The notes under the pieces: model-generated | What the model was told of the DNA's origin: nothing | The model's database searches: none | What the model saw: the letters and a program-made list of their open reading frames with translations, nothing else | Origin: Sphingopyxis sp. BSN-002 | GTDB taxonomy: Bacteria > Pseudomonadota > Alphaproteobacteria > Sphingomonadales > Sphingomonadaceae | Direction: 5' to 3' | NCBI RefSeq assembly: GCF_022024275.1 | Contig: NZ_CP091804.1 | Span: 1,612,001 to 1,676,000 of the forward strand | Length of the DNA stretch: 64,000 bases | Shown: one piece after another, positions 30,338 through 39,985 of the stretch | Layout of the letters: each line of letters opens with the position of its first letter | Position numbering within the stretch: position 1 is the first letter of the stretch | Translations under genes and position numbers: made by a program

Positions 30338-30670
30338 TTAGCGCGACGCCATGCGGCTGTCGGTGGCTTCTTCGACGCCGGCGAGCTTGAGCGCGGCGCG
30401 GAACTGCTTGGCGGCAGCGCGTTCGTTGCCGGCTTCGCAGAGCTTCTTGCCGGTCGAGACGAAGCGCTTCGCATTCGCCTGCTTGCTGGCTTCGGCGCCG
30501 TTGGCGGCGACATAAGCCTGTTCGGCGAGGGTCGAGCAGCGATAGTCGCCGCTGTCCTGCGCATAGGCCGGCGAAGTCGAGGCGATCAGGCCGGTGAAAG
30601 CGAGAGCCGACGCTGCGACGATCGCGAAAGCCGAGGGGAAGCGGCGGAAAGAGGAGAGCTGGTAGGCCAT
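30338..30670 (-). CDS. Small secreted protein with two cysteines, unknown
   Basis: 110 residues from ATG 30670. Signal peptide runs to about residue 37 (AIVAASALAFTGLIASTSPA, then YA-QDSG). The 73-residue mature part is alanine-rich and helical, with one Cys near its start (YRCSTLAEQ) and one in the middle (KLCEAGNERAAAKQF), likely a disulfide. Resembles a single tetratricopeptide-like hairpin but is too short to call. AAAGGAAC ribosome site precedes. Divergent from the LysR gene over an 83-base AT-rich gap. Confidence 0.75.
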   Translation of the reverse strand: MAYQLSSFRRFPSAFAIVAASALAFTGLIASTSPAYAQDSGDYRCSTLAEQAYVAANGAEASKQANAKRFVSTGKKLCEAGNERAAAKQFRAALKLAGVEEATDSRMASR

Positions 30671-30753
30671 GGGAGAGGTTCCTTTCGTTTCGTTGTGCAA
30701 CCTTTTTAGTTGCTGTTGCGCACATAGATAATCCTCTATAATCTGCAAGTGCT

Positions 30754-31680
30754 TTGAAGCAGGATTTAACAATCCCCCATGGGGCTCTCGACGGGATCGA
30801 GGCTTTCCTCCGGGTCGCGGAAAGGCGCAGCTTTTCTGCCGCCGCAAGCGACCTTGGCGTCTCGCCCTCGGCGATCAGCCAGACCGTGAAAGCGCTCGAG
30901 GCGCGTATCGGCGCGCCCTTGTTCATGCGCACGACGCGCAGCGTCGGGCTGACGCAGGCAGGCGAGATGTTCCTTGAGCGCGCCGCCCCCGCCTATTCGG
31001 GGCTCGCCGATGCCTATGAAGCGGCGCGCAACCTCGGCAACCGGCCCGCCGGACGCCTGCGCATCAACCTGATGCGCGGTGCGGTGCAGCCCTTGTTCGA
31101 GCCGATCATCGCGGGCTTCTGCGAAACCTATCCCGAGATCGAGCTGGAAATCTATGCCGACGACGCGCTGTCGGACCTCAGCGCCGGCGGCTTCGACGCG
31201 GGTGTACGGATGGGAGAATCGCTCGACGCCGACGTCATCGCGGTGCGGCTGACCGGCCCCTTCCGTTTCGTCGTGGCGGGAACCCCCGCCTATTTCGCAA
31301 AATACGGCCGGCCCGAAACGCCCGAGGATCTGCGCAACCACCGCTGCGTCCGCTTCCGGCTGGCATCGGGCGGGCTGATGCCGTGGACCTTCGAGAAGGG
31401 AAACCGCGATTTCGACGTCGCGGTGACCGGTCCGGTGATCGTCAACGACTGGATCGCCGCCACCGTCGCGATGCGCAGCGGGATCGCGATGATCATGACC
31501 GCGGAGCCGGTGGCAAAGGCGATGGTTGAGACCGGCGAGGTCGAACTCGTACTCACCGACTATGCCAGCGCGACCTCCGGCCTGTTCCTTTATTATCCCA
31601 GCCGCAAGCAGGTGATGCCCAAGCTGCGCGCCTTCATCGACTATGTGCGCGAATTCCTGCCCGACAATGTGACCGGATAG
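30754..31680 (+). CDS. LysR-type transcriptional regulator
   Basis: 308 residues from TTG 30754, the only start before a stop codon (30739) in this frame. N-terminal winged helix LDGIEAFLRVAERRSFSAAA, LGVSPSAISQTVKALEARIG; then the effector domain GRLRINLMRGAVQPLFEPII...DAGVRMGESLDADVIAVRL, as in the DNA-binding LTTR group around CrgA/PA0477-like regulators. A perfect TATAAT (30737-30742) lies only 12 bases ahead of the start. Targets could be the divergent secreted protein gene or the TSUP permease downstream. Confidence 0.92.
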   Translation: MKQDLTIPHGALDGIEAFLRVAERRSFSAAASDLGVSPSAISQTVKALEARIGAPLFMRTTRSVGLTQAGEMFLERAAPAYSGLADAYEAARNLGNRPAGRLRINLMRGAVQPLFEPIIAGFCETYPEIELEIYADDALSDLSAGGFDAGVRMGESLDADVIAVRLTGPFRFVVAGTPAYFAKYGRPETPEDLRNHRCVRFRLASGGLMPWTFEKGNRDFDVAVTGPVIVNDWIAATVAMRSGIAMIMTAEPVAKAMVETGEVELVLTDYASATSGLFLYYPSRKQVMPKLRAFIDYVREFLPDNVTG

Positions 31681-31793
31681 GCCTGCTTTTGGGCGCAGAA
31701 ACAAATCCCTTCACCGCGCGCAGAAAAATTGGGCTAGCGAATCCCTGCAAAAGGCGGCAGCCCGTTGTCAATTAAATCACTTGGGATGAAGAC

Positions 31794-32564
31794 ATGCTCG
31801 AAATCGCGTCCATCGACATCGCGTCGCTGCTGCCGTTCATCCTGATCGGCTTTGCCGCCCAGCTTGTCGACGGCGCACTCGGCATGGCGTTCGGCGTCAT
31901 TTGCAACACGCTGCTGGTCGCTGTGATGGGCGTGCCGCCCGCAACCGCATCGGCGCGCATTCACGTCGTCGAGGTGTTCACGACCGCGGTGTCGGGGATC
32001 AGCCACCTGCTCCATCGCAACATCGAATGGTCGCTGTTCTGGAAACTGCTCATCCCCGGCGTCACCGGCGGCGTGCTCGGTGCCTATGTGCTGACCTCGC
32101 TCCACGCCGACATCGTCAAACCCTTTGTGCTCGCCTATCTGGTCGCGATCGGCGTCTGGCTGCTGATCCGCGGCCTGCTCTATCCGCCCAAGATCCAGAA
32201 GCCGACGGTGATCGCTCCGCTCGGACTGGTCGGCGGATTTCTGGATGCCGCCGGCGGCGGCGGCTGGGGACCGGTCGTGACCTCGAACCTGCTCGTTCAG
32301 GGCGCCGAGCCGCGCAAGGTCGTCGGCACGGTGAACAGCGTCGAATTCTTCCTGACGCTCGCGGTCTCCGCGACCTTCATCTGGAACCTCGGCTTTGCCG
32401 ATGTCGCGGGCGCGACGCTCGGCCTGCTGATCGGCGGTGTGCTCGCTGCCCCGCTCGGGGCGATCATGGCCAAGCGCTTCTCGGTCAAGCTGATGCTGAC
32501 ACTGGTCGGCGTGGTACTGACCGCAACGAGCGCCTTCGGACTGTATCGCGCTCTGTTCGCCTGA
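31794..32564 (+). CDS. TSUP family (TauE/SafE) sulfite/organosulfur permease
   Basis: 256 residues with about eight hydrophobic segments. TSUP repeats are clear: IGFAAQLVDGALGMAFGVICNT and LGLVGGFLDAAGGGGWGPVV, where the paired G-x-x-D-A-x-G-G-G-G motifs define the family. Members export or import sulfite, taurine-derived sulfonates or sulfoacetate. The substrate is not determined by context here. LysR gene upstream on the same strand, 113 bases away, may control it. Confidence 0.93.
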   Translation: MLEIASIDIASLLPFILIGFAAQLVDGALGMAFGVICNTLLVAVMGVPPATASARIHVVEVFTTAVSGISHLLHRNIEWSLFWKLLIPGVTGGVLGAYVLTSLHADIVKPFVLAYLVAIGVWLLIRGLLYPPKIQKPTVIAPLGLVGGFLDAAGGGGWGPVVTSNLLVQGAEPRKVVGTVNSVEFFLTLAVSATFIWNLGFADVAGATLGLLIGGVLAAPLGAIMAKRFSVKLMLTLVGVVLTATSAFGLYRALFA

Positions 32565-32672
32565 AGGCCGGTTTCGACCGCTTGCGGACATTCACGAGGG
32601 CGTTACGTATCGTTTGTCTTCCCGCGATAAGACGATTGTCGATGGCTCCGGCATGAGGCTGATACATTGTTA

Positions 32673-33113
32673 ATGCACATCATCGTAGCTGTTTTGGCCC
32701 AGACGGCCTCGCCGCCGCCACTAACCGCGATAGAGGATTGGTCATCCTATGACCCTATCGCAAACAGCGACCGTGTTTCCGTCGTCTGCCCCGAAGCAGG
32801 CCGGGTAACGGCGGAGTTTGACCGACAGGGCTATGTGGTTTCTGTCGTTGCTATCGAAGGATTTTCGCGGCGTCTTTCGAAGGATGATCGGTCAGCAATC
32901 AACGCCGCCATCGCGCCCCTCCACGTTTTGGATCGCGTCGAAATCGGCTGCAACGGTCCAAACGAAGCTCTAATTCACGTTTTGGGAGGCTTCAAAGAAA
33001 TCGATGGCAAAATGATGCGGCAATCGGTTCCGATGGTCTGGGGAAGCTCGGGCTTACGCGGCATCGGGGGAAGTAAGCTTCCCCGGATAGAGCTATCACC
33101 AAATCTTCGGTGA
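32673..33113 (+). CDS. Hypothetical protein with signal-like N-terminus
   Basis: 146 residues from ATG 32673; a TTG six bases earlier is possible. A short hydrophobic start (MHIIVAVLAQTAS) may be a signal or an anchor. The rest (IEDWSSYDPIANSDRVSVVC...VDRVEIGCNGPNEALIHVL in part) matches nothing I know; it has two cysteines. Base composition is visibly lower in G+C than its neighbours, and a 158-bp repeat follows 92 bases downstream, so this could be a transferred segment. Confidence 0.6.
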   Translation: MHIIVAVLAQTASPPPLTAIEDWSSYDPIANSDRVSVVCPEAGRVTAEFDRQGYVVSVVAIEGFSRRLSKDDRSAINAAIAPLHVLDRVEIGCNGPNEALIHVLGGFKEIDGKMMRQSVPMVWGSSGLRGIGGSKLPRIELSPNLR

Positions 33114-33204
33114 GAACCAGCGGCGGTCAGTCAGCTTGCCACCCCGTTTTCGCCATTCGCTCCCGATCTAGATGCGATGGCGGCAATCGACCATTTGCGG
33201 ACGC

Positions 33205-33362
33205 TCTTCTCCCCTCCCGCTTGCGGGAGGGGTCGGGGGTGGGCAGCGACGTTGCGATCAACCCACCCCGCTGCGGCTAGCCAGCAAGCTGGCAAGCCTC
33301 ACTGCCCCTCCCGCAAGCGGGAGGGGACACCAGCTCGCTCCTGAAACGGCCGCTCTCCACCC
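33205..33362. repeat. 158-bp composite repeat, copy 2
   Basis: Matches 15336-15493 base for base over its length except one clear mismatch near the end (A at 33344 for C at 15475). Carries the same two hairpins and central GCCAGCAAGCTGGC arm. Sits between an orphan gene and the 3' end of the next minus-strand gene. Confidence 0.88.
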
Positions 33363-33374
33363 CAAAACGGACAA

Positions 33375-33926
33375 TCAGTTTGCCGGCTTGGTCTCGTCGA
33401 CCTTCTCGACCCATTCGGGATAGAAGCTCGGCTCGCGCGCCGACCAGCCCGGCGCGGTCGCGGCGGCTTCACTGATCGACTGGAGCAGCACCTTGCGCTT
33501 GTCGGGGTGAAGGTGCGGCAGCGACGCCGCGGCGCAGAAGGCGCCCGGCAGCCACGGCCGCGCGTGCGCGCCGAGCAAGCGCTCGTAGAGAAAGCGATAG
33601 GGTGCAAAGCCCTGCAACCGGTCCTGCCCGAGGTCGAACGCCGACACCGCGATCAGCGGCGCCATGAAATGTTCGAGCGCGTCGAGGCCGCTGTCGTCGG
33701 GAATATGCGCACGGACCTCGACGAGCCGCTGATAGACACGCGCCTGAACGCGGATCGCGGTTTCCTCGACCATGTCGCGCGACCAGCGGGCGATCGCGTC
33801 GTCGCGTTCGAGCCCGATGTCGAGCGAGCGGCGGATATAACGCTGGGTCGCTGCAGGGAAGCCCGCAAATTCCTTGATCTCGGATATGGACAGGTCGCCT
33901 GCGGCCGGTCCTGAACGCGTCGCCAT
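33375..33926 (-). CDS. Hypothetical protein, helical, unknown
   Basis: 183 residues from ATG 33926, chosen because GGGAG sits seven bases upstream; ATG 33932 is two codons earlier. Mostly alpha-helical, with FAGFPAATQRYIRRSLDIGL, ALEHFMAPLIAVSAFDLGQD and PFL-free C-terminus (REPSFYPEWVEKVDETKPAN). No signal peptide. I do not recognise a family. Ends 12 bases from the 158-bp repeat and is divergent from the ketosynthase gene. Confidence 0.72.
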   Translation of the reverse strand: MATRSGPAAGDLSISEIKEFAGFPAATQRYIRRSLDIGLERDDAIARWSRDMVEETAIRVQARVYQRLVEVRAHIPDDSGLDALEHFMAPLIAVSAFDLGQDRLQGFAPYRFLYERLLGAHARPWLPGAFCAAASLPHLHPDKRKVLLQSISEAAATAPGWSAREPSFYPEWVEKVDETKPAN

Positions 33927-34115
33927 GGTCATGCTCCCGCACGGCGCCCGGGGAGCCATCCCCCCGGAGGCCTGCATCAGACAGTCTGCCACCAAAATGG
34001 TTAGTGGCGGGTTAACCATGGCGTCGGGGATCGTTCAGCGAGCGTTGGGGCGTTGCGCGGCGCTGCGAGCGGGCCTAATCAGCGTGCCAGACAAACAGAA
34101 CACGCAGGGACACCC

Positions 34116-35252
34116 ATGTCGCACGCACCGCAGCCGGTCATCTCGTCTACCGGCCTTTTCACCCCCGCCGAGCGCATCTCCAACGAAGAACTTGTCGCCA
34201 GTTTTAACGCGTATGTTGCGCTGCACAATAGCCAAAATGCAGCGGCGATCGAGGCAGGCGAAGTGGCCGAACTCGCTGAATCGAGCGTCGAGTTCATCGA
34301 GAAAGCGAGCGGGATCGGATCGCGCTTCGTCGTCGACAAGGCGGGCATCCTCGATCCGGCACATATGGCGCCGCGCATCGCCGAGCGGAGCAACGACGAG
34401 CTGTCGATCCTTGCCGAGATCGGCGTGCTGGCGGCGAAGGACGCACTCGCACGCGCGGGCCGCGACGCCGCGGACGTCGATGCCGTACTCTGCGCCGCGT
34501 CGAACATGCAGCGGCCGTATCCGGCGATGGCGGTCGAAATTCAGGATGCGCTCGGCATCGACGGCTTCGGGTTCGACATGAATGTCGCCTGCTCGTCGGC
34601 GACCTTCGGCATCCAGACCGCTGCCGACTATATCCGCGCCGGCCATGCGAAGAGCGTGCTCGTCGTGAACCCCGAAATCTGTTCGGGACACCTCAACTGG
34701 CGCGACCGCGACAGCCATTTCATCTTCGGCGACGTCGCGACCGCGATCCTCGTCGAGGACAAGGCCATCGCACCCGCCGGGCATTGGGACATTCTCGGCA
34801 CCAAGCTGAAGACCCAGTTCAGCAACAATATCCGCAACAATTTCGGCTTTCTCAATCGCGGCCATGGCGGGATCGACCACTCGGGGCCCAAGAGCGACAA
34901 GCTCTTCGTCCAGGAAGGCCGCAAGGTGTTCAAGGAAGTCGTGCCGTGGGTCGCGAACCTGATCGTCGAGCAGATGGAGGTGCTGGGCCTGCAGGGCGAG
35001 GACATGCGCCGGCTGTGGCTGCATCAGGCGAACACCAACATGAACCGCCTGATCGCGCACCGCGTGCTCGGCCATGAAGCGAGCGAGGACGAGAGCCCGA
35101 CGGTGCTCGACACCTATGGCAATACGTCGAGCGCGGGGTCGATCATCGCCTTTCACCTCAACCATGAGGATATGGCGACCGGCGATACCGGGCTGATCTG
35201 TTCGTTCGGCGCGGGCTATTCGGCGGGAACGGTGTTCGTTCGGAAGACCTGA
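34116..35252 (+). CDS. Beta-ketoacyl-ACP synthase III-like (FabH-type) enzyme
   Basis: 378 residues from ATG 34116, with GCAGGGA upstream. Thiolase-fold condensing enzyme with the C-H-N triad: Cys159 in NVACSSATFG, His303 in WLHQANTNMN, Asn336 in TYGNTSSAGS. Longer than housekeeping FabH (about 320), mainly through an added N-terminal helical stretch (NAYVALHNSQNAAAIEAGEV). Such stand-alone long KAS III proteins may start or shorten fatty acids or condense secondary substrates. No acyl-carrier or fab gene is adjacent. Confidence 0.9.
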   Translation: MSHAPQPVISSTGLFTPAERISNEELVASFNAYVALHNSQNAAAIEAGEVAELAESSVEFIEKASGIGSRFVVDKAGILDPAHMAPRIAERSNDELSILAEIGVLAAKDALARAGRDAADVDAVLCAASNMQRPYPAMAVEIQDALGIDGFGFDMNVACSSATFGIQTAADYIRAGHAKSVLVVNPEICSGHLNWRDRDSHFIFGDVATAILVEDKAIAPAGHWDILGTKLKTQFSNNIRNNFGFLNRGHGGIDHSGPKSDKLFVQEGRKVFKEVVPWVANLIVEQMEVLGLQGEDMRRLWLHQANTNMNRLIAHRVLGHEASEDESPTVLDTYGNTSSAGSIIAFHLNHEDMATGDTGLICSFGAGYSAGTVFVRKT

Positions 35253-35258
35253 GGCGAC

Positions 35259-36353
35259 TTACGGCACGAAGGTCGTGAACAGGTAGATCGCGAACAGCAT
35301 CAGGTGGATCACCCCCTGCAGCACCGTGGTGCGGCCGTTCGCGAGCGTCTGCACCGACACGATCAGCGACAGGAACAGCAGCACGGTCGACTTGGCGTCG
35401 AGGCCGAGGCTGATCGGCAGGTCGGTGATGATCGACAGGATCGCGACCGCGGGAATGGTGAGACCGATGGTCGCGAGCGCCGAGCCGAGCGCAAGGTTGA
35501 GGCTGGTCTGCAGGCGGTCGGCCTTCGCCGCGCGCACAGCCGCGAGGCCTTCAGGGGCGAGGATCAGCGCGGCAATCAGCACGCCGAGCACGGCCGGCGG
35601 CGCGCCCCAATCCTCGAGCAGCGCGCCCATTACAGGCGAGAGATTCTTGGCGAGCAGGACCACCGCGAACAGGCTGGCAAGCAGCAGCACGCCCGAGATA
35701 GCGGTGCGCTGAACGCTGGGCGGAGCGGCATGGGTGTCGGGTTCGCCGTCGCCGTCGATGTCGGCATCCGGTTCGGGCAGGAAATAGTCGCGGTGGCGGA
35801 CCGTCTGCACCAGCGCAAAGGTGCTGTAGAGGATGAGCGATACCGCCGCCACGAAACCGAGCTGGGTCGCCGAATAAAAGGGCCCCGGGACGCTCGACGT
35901 GAAATTGGGGAGCACGAGCGTAACCACGGTCAGCACGGTCAAGGTTGCCAGCGCCGCGCCGATGCCGGTACGCTGGAAGCGCTGCTCGTGATGGCGGATG
36001 CTGCCCGCGAGCAGGCAGAGGCCCATCAGCAGATTGAGGATCACCATCACCGCCGCGAACACGGTATCGCGCGCCAGCGTCTGCGCCTTTTCGGGTTCGG
36101 CCTGCATCAGCGTCAGGATCAGCCCGACCTCGATCACCGTCACCGCGAGCGCGAGGATCAGCGTGCCGAACGGTTCGCCGACGCGGTGCGCGATGACCTC
36201 GGCATGGTGCACCGCCGCGACGACTGCGCCCATCAGGATGATCGCGACCATCCATGGATTGAGCGGCATCGCGAAGCTCGCAATCGCGGCCACGAAGCCG
36301 AGGACCGGAAAAATGTCATTGGTGCGGTCGGCGAGGCGGAGTTTGGAGGTCAT
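35259..36353 (-). CDS. chaA: Calcium/proton antiporter ChaA-like (CaCA family)
   Basis: 364 residues from ATG 36353, close to ChaA length. About eleven hydrophobic segments in two repeats; each alpha repeat carries the acidic cation site: AHRVGEPFGTLILALAVTVI (Glu) and ILAPEGLAAVRAAKADRL (Glu). A hydrophilic acidic loop in the centre (PDADIDGDGEPDTH) could bind Ca2+. Follows hisF on the same strand by 49 bases but is not functionally linked to histidine synthesis. E. coli ChaA exchanges Ca2+, Na+ or K+ for H+. Confidence 0.93.
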   Translation of the reverse strand: MTSKLRLADRTNDIFPVLGFVAAIASFAMPLNPWMVAIILMGAVVAAVHHAEVIAHRVGEPFGTLILALAVTVIEVGLILTLMQAEPEKAQTLARDTVFAAVMVILNLLMGLCLLAGSIRHHEQRFQRTGIGAALATLTVLTVVTLVLPNFTSSVPGPFYSATQLGFVAAVSLILYSTFALVQTVRHRDYFLPEPDADIDGDGEPDTHAAPPSVQRTAISGVLLLASLFAVVLLAKNLSPVMGALLEDWGAPPAVLGVLIAALILAPEGLAAVRAAKADRLQTSLNLALGSALATIGLTIPAVAILSIITDLPISLGLDAKSTVLLFLSLIVSVQTLANGRTTVLQGVIHLMLFAIYLFTTFVP

Positions 36354-36402
36354 GGGACTTCTATTGCAGCCCCCTCCCCCTATGGCCACCCCGGCGGCGG
36401 AA

Positions 36403-37167
36403 TTAATGCGCGCGAACGGGCAGTCCGGCGGCGGCAAGCCGCGCATGCGCCTCGGCGATCGTCGCCTCGCCGAAGTGGAAGATGCTCGCGGCAAGGACCG
36501 CGCTGGCGCCGCCTTCGACAACACCCGCGACGAGATGATCGAGATTACCAACACCGCCCGATGCGATCACGGGCACGCTGACCGCATCGGCGATCGCGCG
36601 GGTGAGCGTCAGGTCGTAGCCGTCCTTCGTGCCGTCGCGGTCCATCGAGGTGACGAGCAATTCGCCGGCGCCGAGTTCGGCGAGCCGCACCGCATGTTCG
36701 AGCGCGTCGATGCCCGTCGGTTTGCGCCCGCCGTGCGTAAAGATCTCCCAGCGGCCGTCTTCGACGCGGCGCGCGTCGATGCTGCCAACGGCACACTGGC
36801 TGCCGAAGCGGTCGGCGATGTCGGCGACCAACTCGGGCCGCGCGACGGCGGCGCTGTTCACCGCGACCTTGTCGGCGCCCGCGAGCAGCAGCGCGCGCGC
36901 ATCGTCGGCGCTGCGCACTCCGCCGCCGACGGTGAGCGGCATGAAACAGACTTCGGCCGTGCGGCCGACCATGTCGAGCAGGGTGCCGCGGCCCTGATGG
37001 CTCGCCGAGATGTCGAGAAAGCAGAGCTCGTCGGCGCCCGCGGCGTCATAGGCGCGGGCGGCCTCGACCGGATCGCCCGCATCGCGCAGGTCGACGAAAT
37101 TCACGCCCTTCACGATGCGCCCGTCGGCGACGTCGAGGCAGGGGATGACGCGGACGCGGACGGTCAT
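36403..37167 (-). CDS. hisF: Imidazole glycerol phosphate synthase subunit HisF
   Basis: 254 residues, standard length. TIM barrel cyclase of the glutamine amidotransferase complex with HisH. Catalytic Asp11 in [18 protein letters not shown] and the second Asp in [30 protein letters not shown] is the phosphate loop. It overlaps the hisA stop by four bases. No hisE or hisI follows; chaA comes next. Confidence 0.98.
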   Translation of the reverse strand: MTVRVRVIPCLDVADGRIVKGVNFVDLRDAGDPVEAARAYDAAGADELCFLDISASHQGRGTLLDMVGRTAEVCFMPLTVGGGVRSADDARALLLAGADKVAVNSAAVARPELVADIADRFGSQCAVGSIDARRVEDGRWEIFTHGGRKPTGIDALEHAVRLAELGAGELLVTSMDRDGTKDGYDLTLTRAIADAVSVPVIASGGVGNLDHLVAGVVEGGASAVLAASIFHFGEATIAEAHARLAAAGLPVRAH

Positions 37168-37898
37168 GCCGCCCCTGCCGCAATCGCTTCGGCGAGATCG
37201 AGCCGGCCGTCGTAGAGCGCGCGGCCGGTGATGACGCCCTCGATGCCGCTCGCGACATGCGGGCGCAGCGCGTGGATGTCGCCGATGTCGGCCACGCCGC
37301 CCGACGCGATCACCGGGATGTCGACTGCCCGCGCGAGCGCGACGGTCGCCTCGACATTGCAGCCCTTGAGCAGCCCGTCGCGACCGACATCGGTGAAGAG
37401 CAGTGCTGCGACCCCCGCATCCTCGAACCGGCGCGCGAGATCCTCGACGCGGACGTCGGAGACATCGGCCCAGCCCTCGGTCGCTACCATGCCGTCGCGG
37501 GCATCGACCCCCACGACGATCCGCCCGGGCAGATCGCGCGCGGCGGATTTCACAAACTCAGGATCCTTCAGCGCCGCGGTGCCGATGATGACGCGTTCGA
37601 CGCCGAGCGCGAGCCAGCGGTCGACGCCCGCGCGGTCACGGATCCCGCCGCCGACCTGCACCTTGCCGGGGAATGCCGCAATGATGCTCTCGACCGCAGC
37701 GCCATTGACGCTCACACCCGCAAAGGCGCCGTCGAGATCGACGACATGAAGGTGCGAGGCGCCCGCGTCGGCGAACAGCCGCGCCTGCGCCGCCGGGTCG
37801 TCTCCATAGACGGTCGCGCGCGCCATATCGCCCTCGGCGAGCCGCACCACCTGCCCGCCCTTGAGGTCGATCGCGGGGAAGAGGATCAGGGGCGCCAC
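37164..37898 (-). CDS. hisA: ProFAR isomerase HisA
   Basis: 244 residues from GTG 37898, selected because AAAGG lies eight bases upstream and length then equals the family's. Performs the Amadori rearrangement in histidine synthesis. Catalytic Asp in [15 protein letters not shown] and the second in [28 protein letters not shown] holds the phosphate. Its start lies inside hisH (13-base overlap), so it is coupled to it. Confidence 0.96.
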   Translation of the reverse strand: MAPLILFPAIDLKGGQVVRLAEGDMARATVYGDDPAAQARLFADAGASHLHVVDLDGAFAGVSVNGAAVESIIAAFPGKVQVGGGIRDRAGVDRWLALGVERVIIGTAALKDPEFVKSAARDLPGRIVVGVDARDGMVATEGWADVSDVRVEDLARRFEDAGVAALLFTDVGRDGLLKGCNVEATVALARAVDIPVIASGGVADIGDIHALRPHVASGIEGVITGRALYDGRLDLAEAIAAGAA

Positions 37899-38494
37899 TG
37901 CAAAAACCTTTCGAGGGTTGCGAGGCCATAGGCCTGGCTCTTTTCGGGGTGATATTGCACGCCGACGATATTGTCCTTCGCGACCGCGGCGGCGAAGGTC
38001 GCGCCATGGCTGCTCGTCGCGGCGACATCGACCGCGTCGGCGAAATGATAGCCGTGGAGATAATAGGCCTCGCCCGCGGCGATCACCGGATGCGCGAAGC
38101 TTGGCACGACGTCGTTCCAGCCCATGTGCGGGATGCGCAGGCCCGGTGCCGGATCGAACGCCCGCACCGTGCCGCCGATCCAGCCGAGACCCGCGTGCGT
38201 GCCATGCTCTTCGCCCGCATCGGCGAGCAATTGCATGCCGACGCAAATACCGAGGAAGGGGGCGCCCTCGCCGCGCACGCGCCGCTCCATTGCCTCGATC
38301 AGCCCATCAATCGCCGACAGGCCGTTCATGCAGGCTGCAAAAGCCCCGACGCCCGGCAACACGATGCGGTCGGCCCCAGCAACGACATCGGGATCGGCGG
38401 TGACGGCGACATTGTCGGCGCCCGCCGCGACGAGCGCATTATGCACCGAGCGAAGATTGCCCGCGCCATAGTCGATCAGGGCAATCACGCTCAT
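37886..38494 (-). CDS. hisH: Imidazole glycerol phosphate synthase subunit HisH
   Basis: 202 residues. Class I glutamine amidotransferase making ammonia for HisF. Catalytic Cys84 in [10 protein letters not shown], His182 and Glu184 in [13 protein letters not shown]-terminus [18 protein letters not shown] and oxyanion strand [12 protein letters not shown] are intact. Nine bases separate it from the hisB stop. Confidence 0.98.
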   Translation of the reverse strand: MSVIALIDYGAGNLRSVHNALVAAGADNVAVTADPDVVAGADRIVLPGVGAFAACMNGLSAIDGLIEAMERRVRGEGAPFLGICVGMQLLADAGEEHGTHAGLGWIGGTVRAFDPAPGLRIPHMGWNDVVPSFAHPVIAAGEAYYLHGYHFADAVDVAATSSHGATFAAAVAKDNIVGVQYHPEKSQAYGLATLERFLQWRP

Positions 38495-38503
38495 GGACGG
38501 CTC

Positions 38504-39091
38504 CTAGAGCACGCCCTTGGTCGAGGGGATCGCGTCGCCCTTGCGCGGGTCGATTTCGACCGCCTGACGCAGCGCTCTGGCCAACGCCTTGTACATGCTT
38601 TCGGCGATGTGATGGTTGTTCTCGCCGTAGAGCGTCTCGATGTGCAGCGTGATGCCCGCGGTCTGCGCGAAGCTGTGGAACCAGTGCGGGAACATCTCGG
38701 TGTCCATCTCGCCGAGCCGCGGCTGCGAGAAGCCGGATTTATAGACGCAGTGCGGCCGCCCCGAAATGTCGAGCACGCAGCGCGTCAGCGTCTCGTCCAT
38801 CGGCGCGTGCGCCTCGCCGTACCGGGCGATGCCGCGCTTGTCGCCAAGCGCTTTTGCCACCGCTTCGCCGAGCGCGAGCGCGCTGTCCTCGACCGTATGG
38901 TGCTGGTCGATGTGGAGGTCGCCCTTCACGTTCATGGAAATGTCGATCAGCGAATGGCGCGACAATTGCTCGACCATATGGTCGAGGAAACCGATGCCGG
39001 TGGAGACCGAATAATCGCCCGTACCGTCAAGATTGACGGTGATCGCGATATCCGTTTCCTTGGTCGTGCGCTGGACGGTGGCGGTTCGCAT
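38504..39091 (-). CDS. hisB: Imidazoleglycerol-phosphate dehydratase HisB
   Basis: 195 residues, the monofunctional dehydratase. Two Mn-binding repeats: [20 protein letters not shown] with [16 protein letters not shown], and [20 protein letters not shown] with [19 protein letters not shown]. First gene of the hisB-hisH-hisA-hisF operon; the divergent sspB starts 95 bases away, so the shared gap should hold its promoter. No attenuator-like run of His codons is visible. Confidence 0.98.
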   Translation of the reverse strand: MRTATVQRTTKETDIAITVNLDGTGDYSVSTGIGFLDHMVEQLSRHSLIDISMNVKGDLHIDQHHTVEDSALALGEAVAKALGDKRGIARYGEAHAPMDETLTRCVLDISGRPHCVYKSGFSQPRLGEMDTEMFPHWFHSFAQTAGITLHIETLYGENNHHIAESMYKALARALRQAVEIDPRKGDAIPSTKGVL

Positions 39092-39186
39092 GCGAAGCCC
39101 ATAGCAGCGACGTTTCGCGTTGCAAGGCGACTTTCCCCCCTTTGAGCCCTCTTGACCCCCGCCCGCGCCGCGTCCATCCCCGCGGC

Positions 39187-39669
39187 ATGAGTGACGATGT
39201 CCGCGACAGCCTGATTCCCTATGACGAAATCGTGCAGGATGCCCTGCGCGCCGTGGTCGGCCGTGTGCTGAGCCAGATCGAGGGCTATGACAGCCTGCCG
39301 GGCGATCATCATTTCTATATCACCTTCAAGACGCAGGCCCCCGGGGTCGATATCCCGGCGCATCTGATCGCCAAATTCCCCGACGAGATGACGATCGTGC
39401 TCCAGAACCGCTTCTGGGACCTGACGGTCGAGGCCGACCATTTCAGCGTCGGCCTGTCGTTCAACCAGACGCCGTCGATGCTGACGATCCCCTATGCCGC
39501 GATCACCGCCTTCGTCGATCCGTCGGTCGATTTCGGCCTGCAGTTCCAGGTCAGCGACGACGAGGTCGCCGCGCCCGAGCCGCACGACGAGGCCGATAAC
39601 GATCGGCCCGACGCGACGAGCGAGGATGGGTCGAACGTGGTCACCGTGGACTTCGGCAAGAAGAGATAG
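39187..39669 (+). CDS. sspB: SspB family ClpXP adaptor
   Basis: 160 residues from ATG 39187. Alpha-type Ssp[61 protein letters not shown] and the beta-sheet that binds ssrA tags. The chain ends with an acidic linker and a basic tail ([10 protein letters not shown]), equivalent to the ClpX-docking tail of SspB. It delivers ssrA-tagged or specific substrates to ClpXP. Five bases separate it from the next gene. Confidence 0.93.
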   Translation: MSDDVRDSLIPYDEIVQDALRAVVGRVLSQIEGYDSLPGDHHFYITFKTQAPGVDIPAHLIAKFPDEMTIVLQNRFWDLTVEADHFSVGLSFNQTPSMLTIPYAAITAFVDPSVDFGLQFQVSDDEVAAPEPHDEADNDRPDATSEDGSNVVTVDFGKKR

Positions 39670-39673
39670 CGCA

Positions 39674-39985
39674 GTGGGTGCCAACTGGCCCCCCAGCCGT
39701 TTCTGGCAATATTGGGCCCTCGCGGGGATGCTCGTCCTGACCGGCGCCTTCTGGTGGGGGGTCGAGGGCTATGCACTGTTCGAGGGCGGCTATGCACAAA
39801 GCCAGATCGCCGACGGCCTGCTCCGCTTCAGCCTGATTGTGTTGACCCCCGCACTGGTGATCGTCTGGCTCGCCGCCGGATGGCTGCGCCGCCGCGTCGG
39901 CGAGGGCGGCTATTGGCAATTGCTCGGCCTTGTCGCGATGATCTGGACGGGCGCGATATTGGTGACAAGGATGTTGCTGGCATGA
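39674..39985 (+). CDS. Small integral membrane protein, unknown
   Basis: 103 residues from GTG 39674, the first start after sspB. Three hydrophobic segments (about 12-30, 45-65 and 80-100). A Trp-rich start ([15 protein letters not shown]) and [20 protein letters not shown] are distinctive. I know no family. The stop overlaps the fumC start by four bases, so it is probably made with fumarase. Confidence 0.68.
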   Translation: MGANWPPSRFWQYWALAGMLVLTGAFWWGVEGYALFEGGYAQSQIADGLLRFSLIVLTPALVIVWLAAGWLRRRVGEGGYWQLLGLVAMIWTGAILVTRMLLA

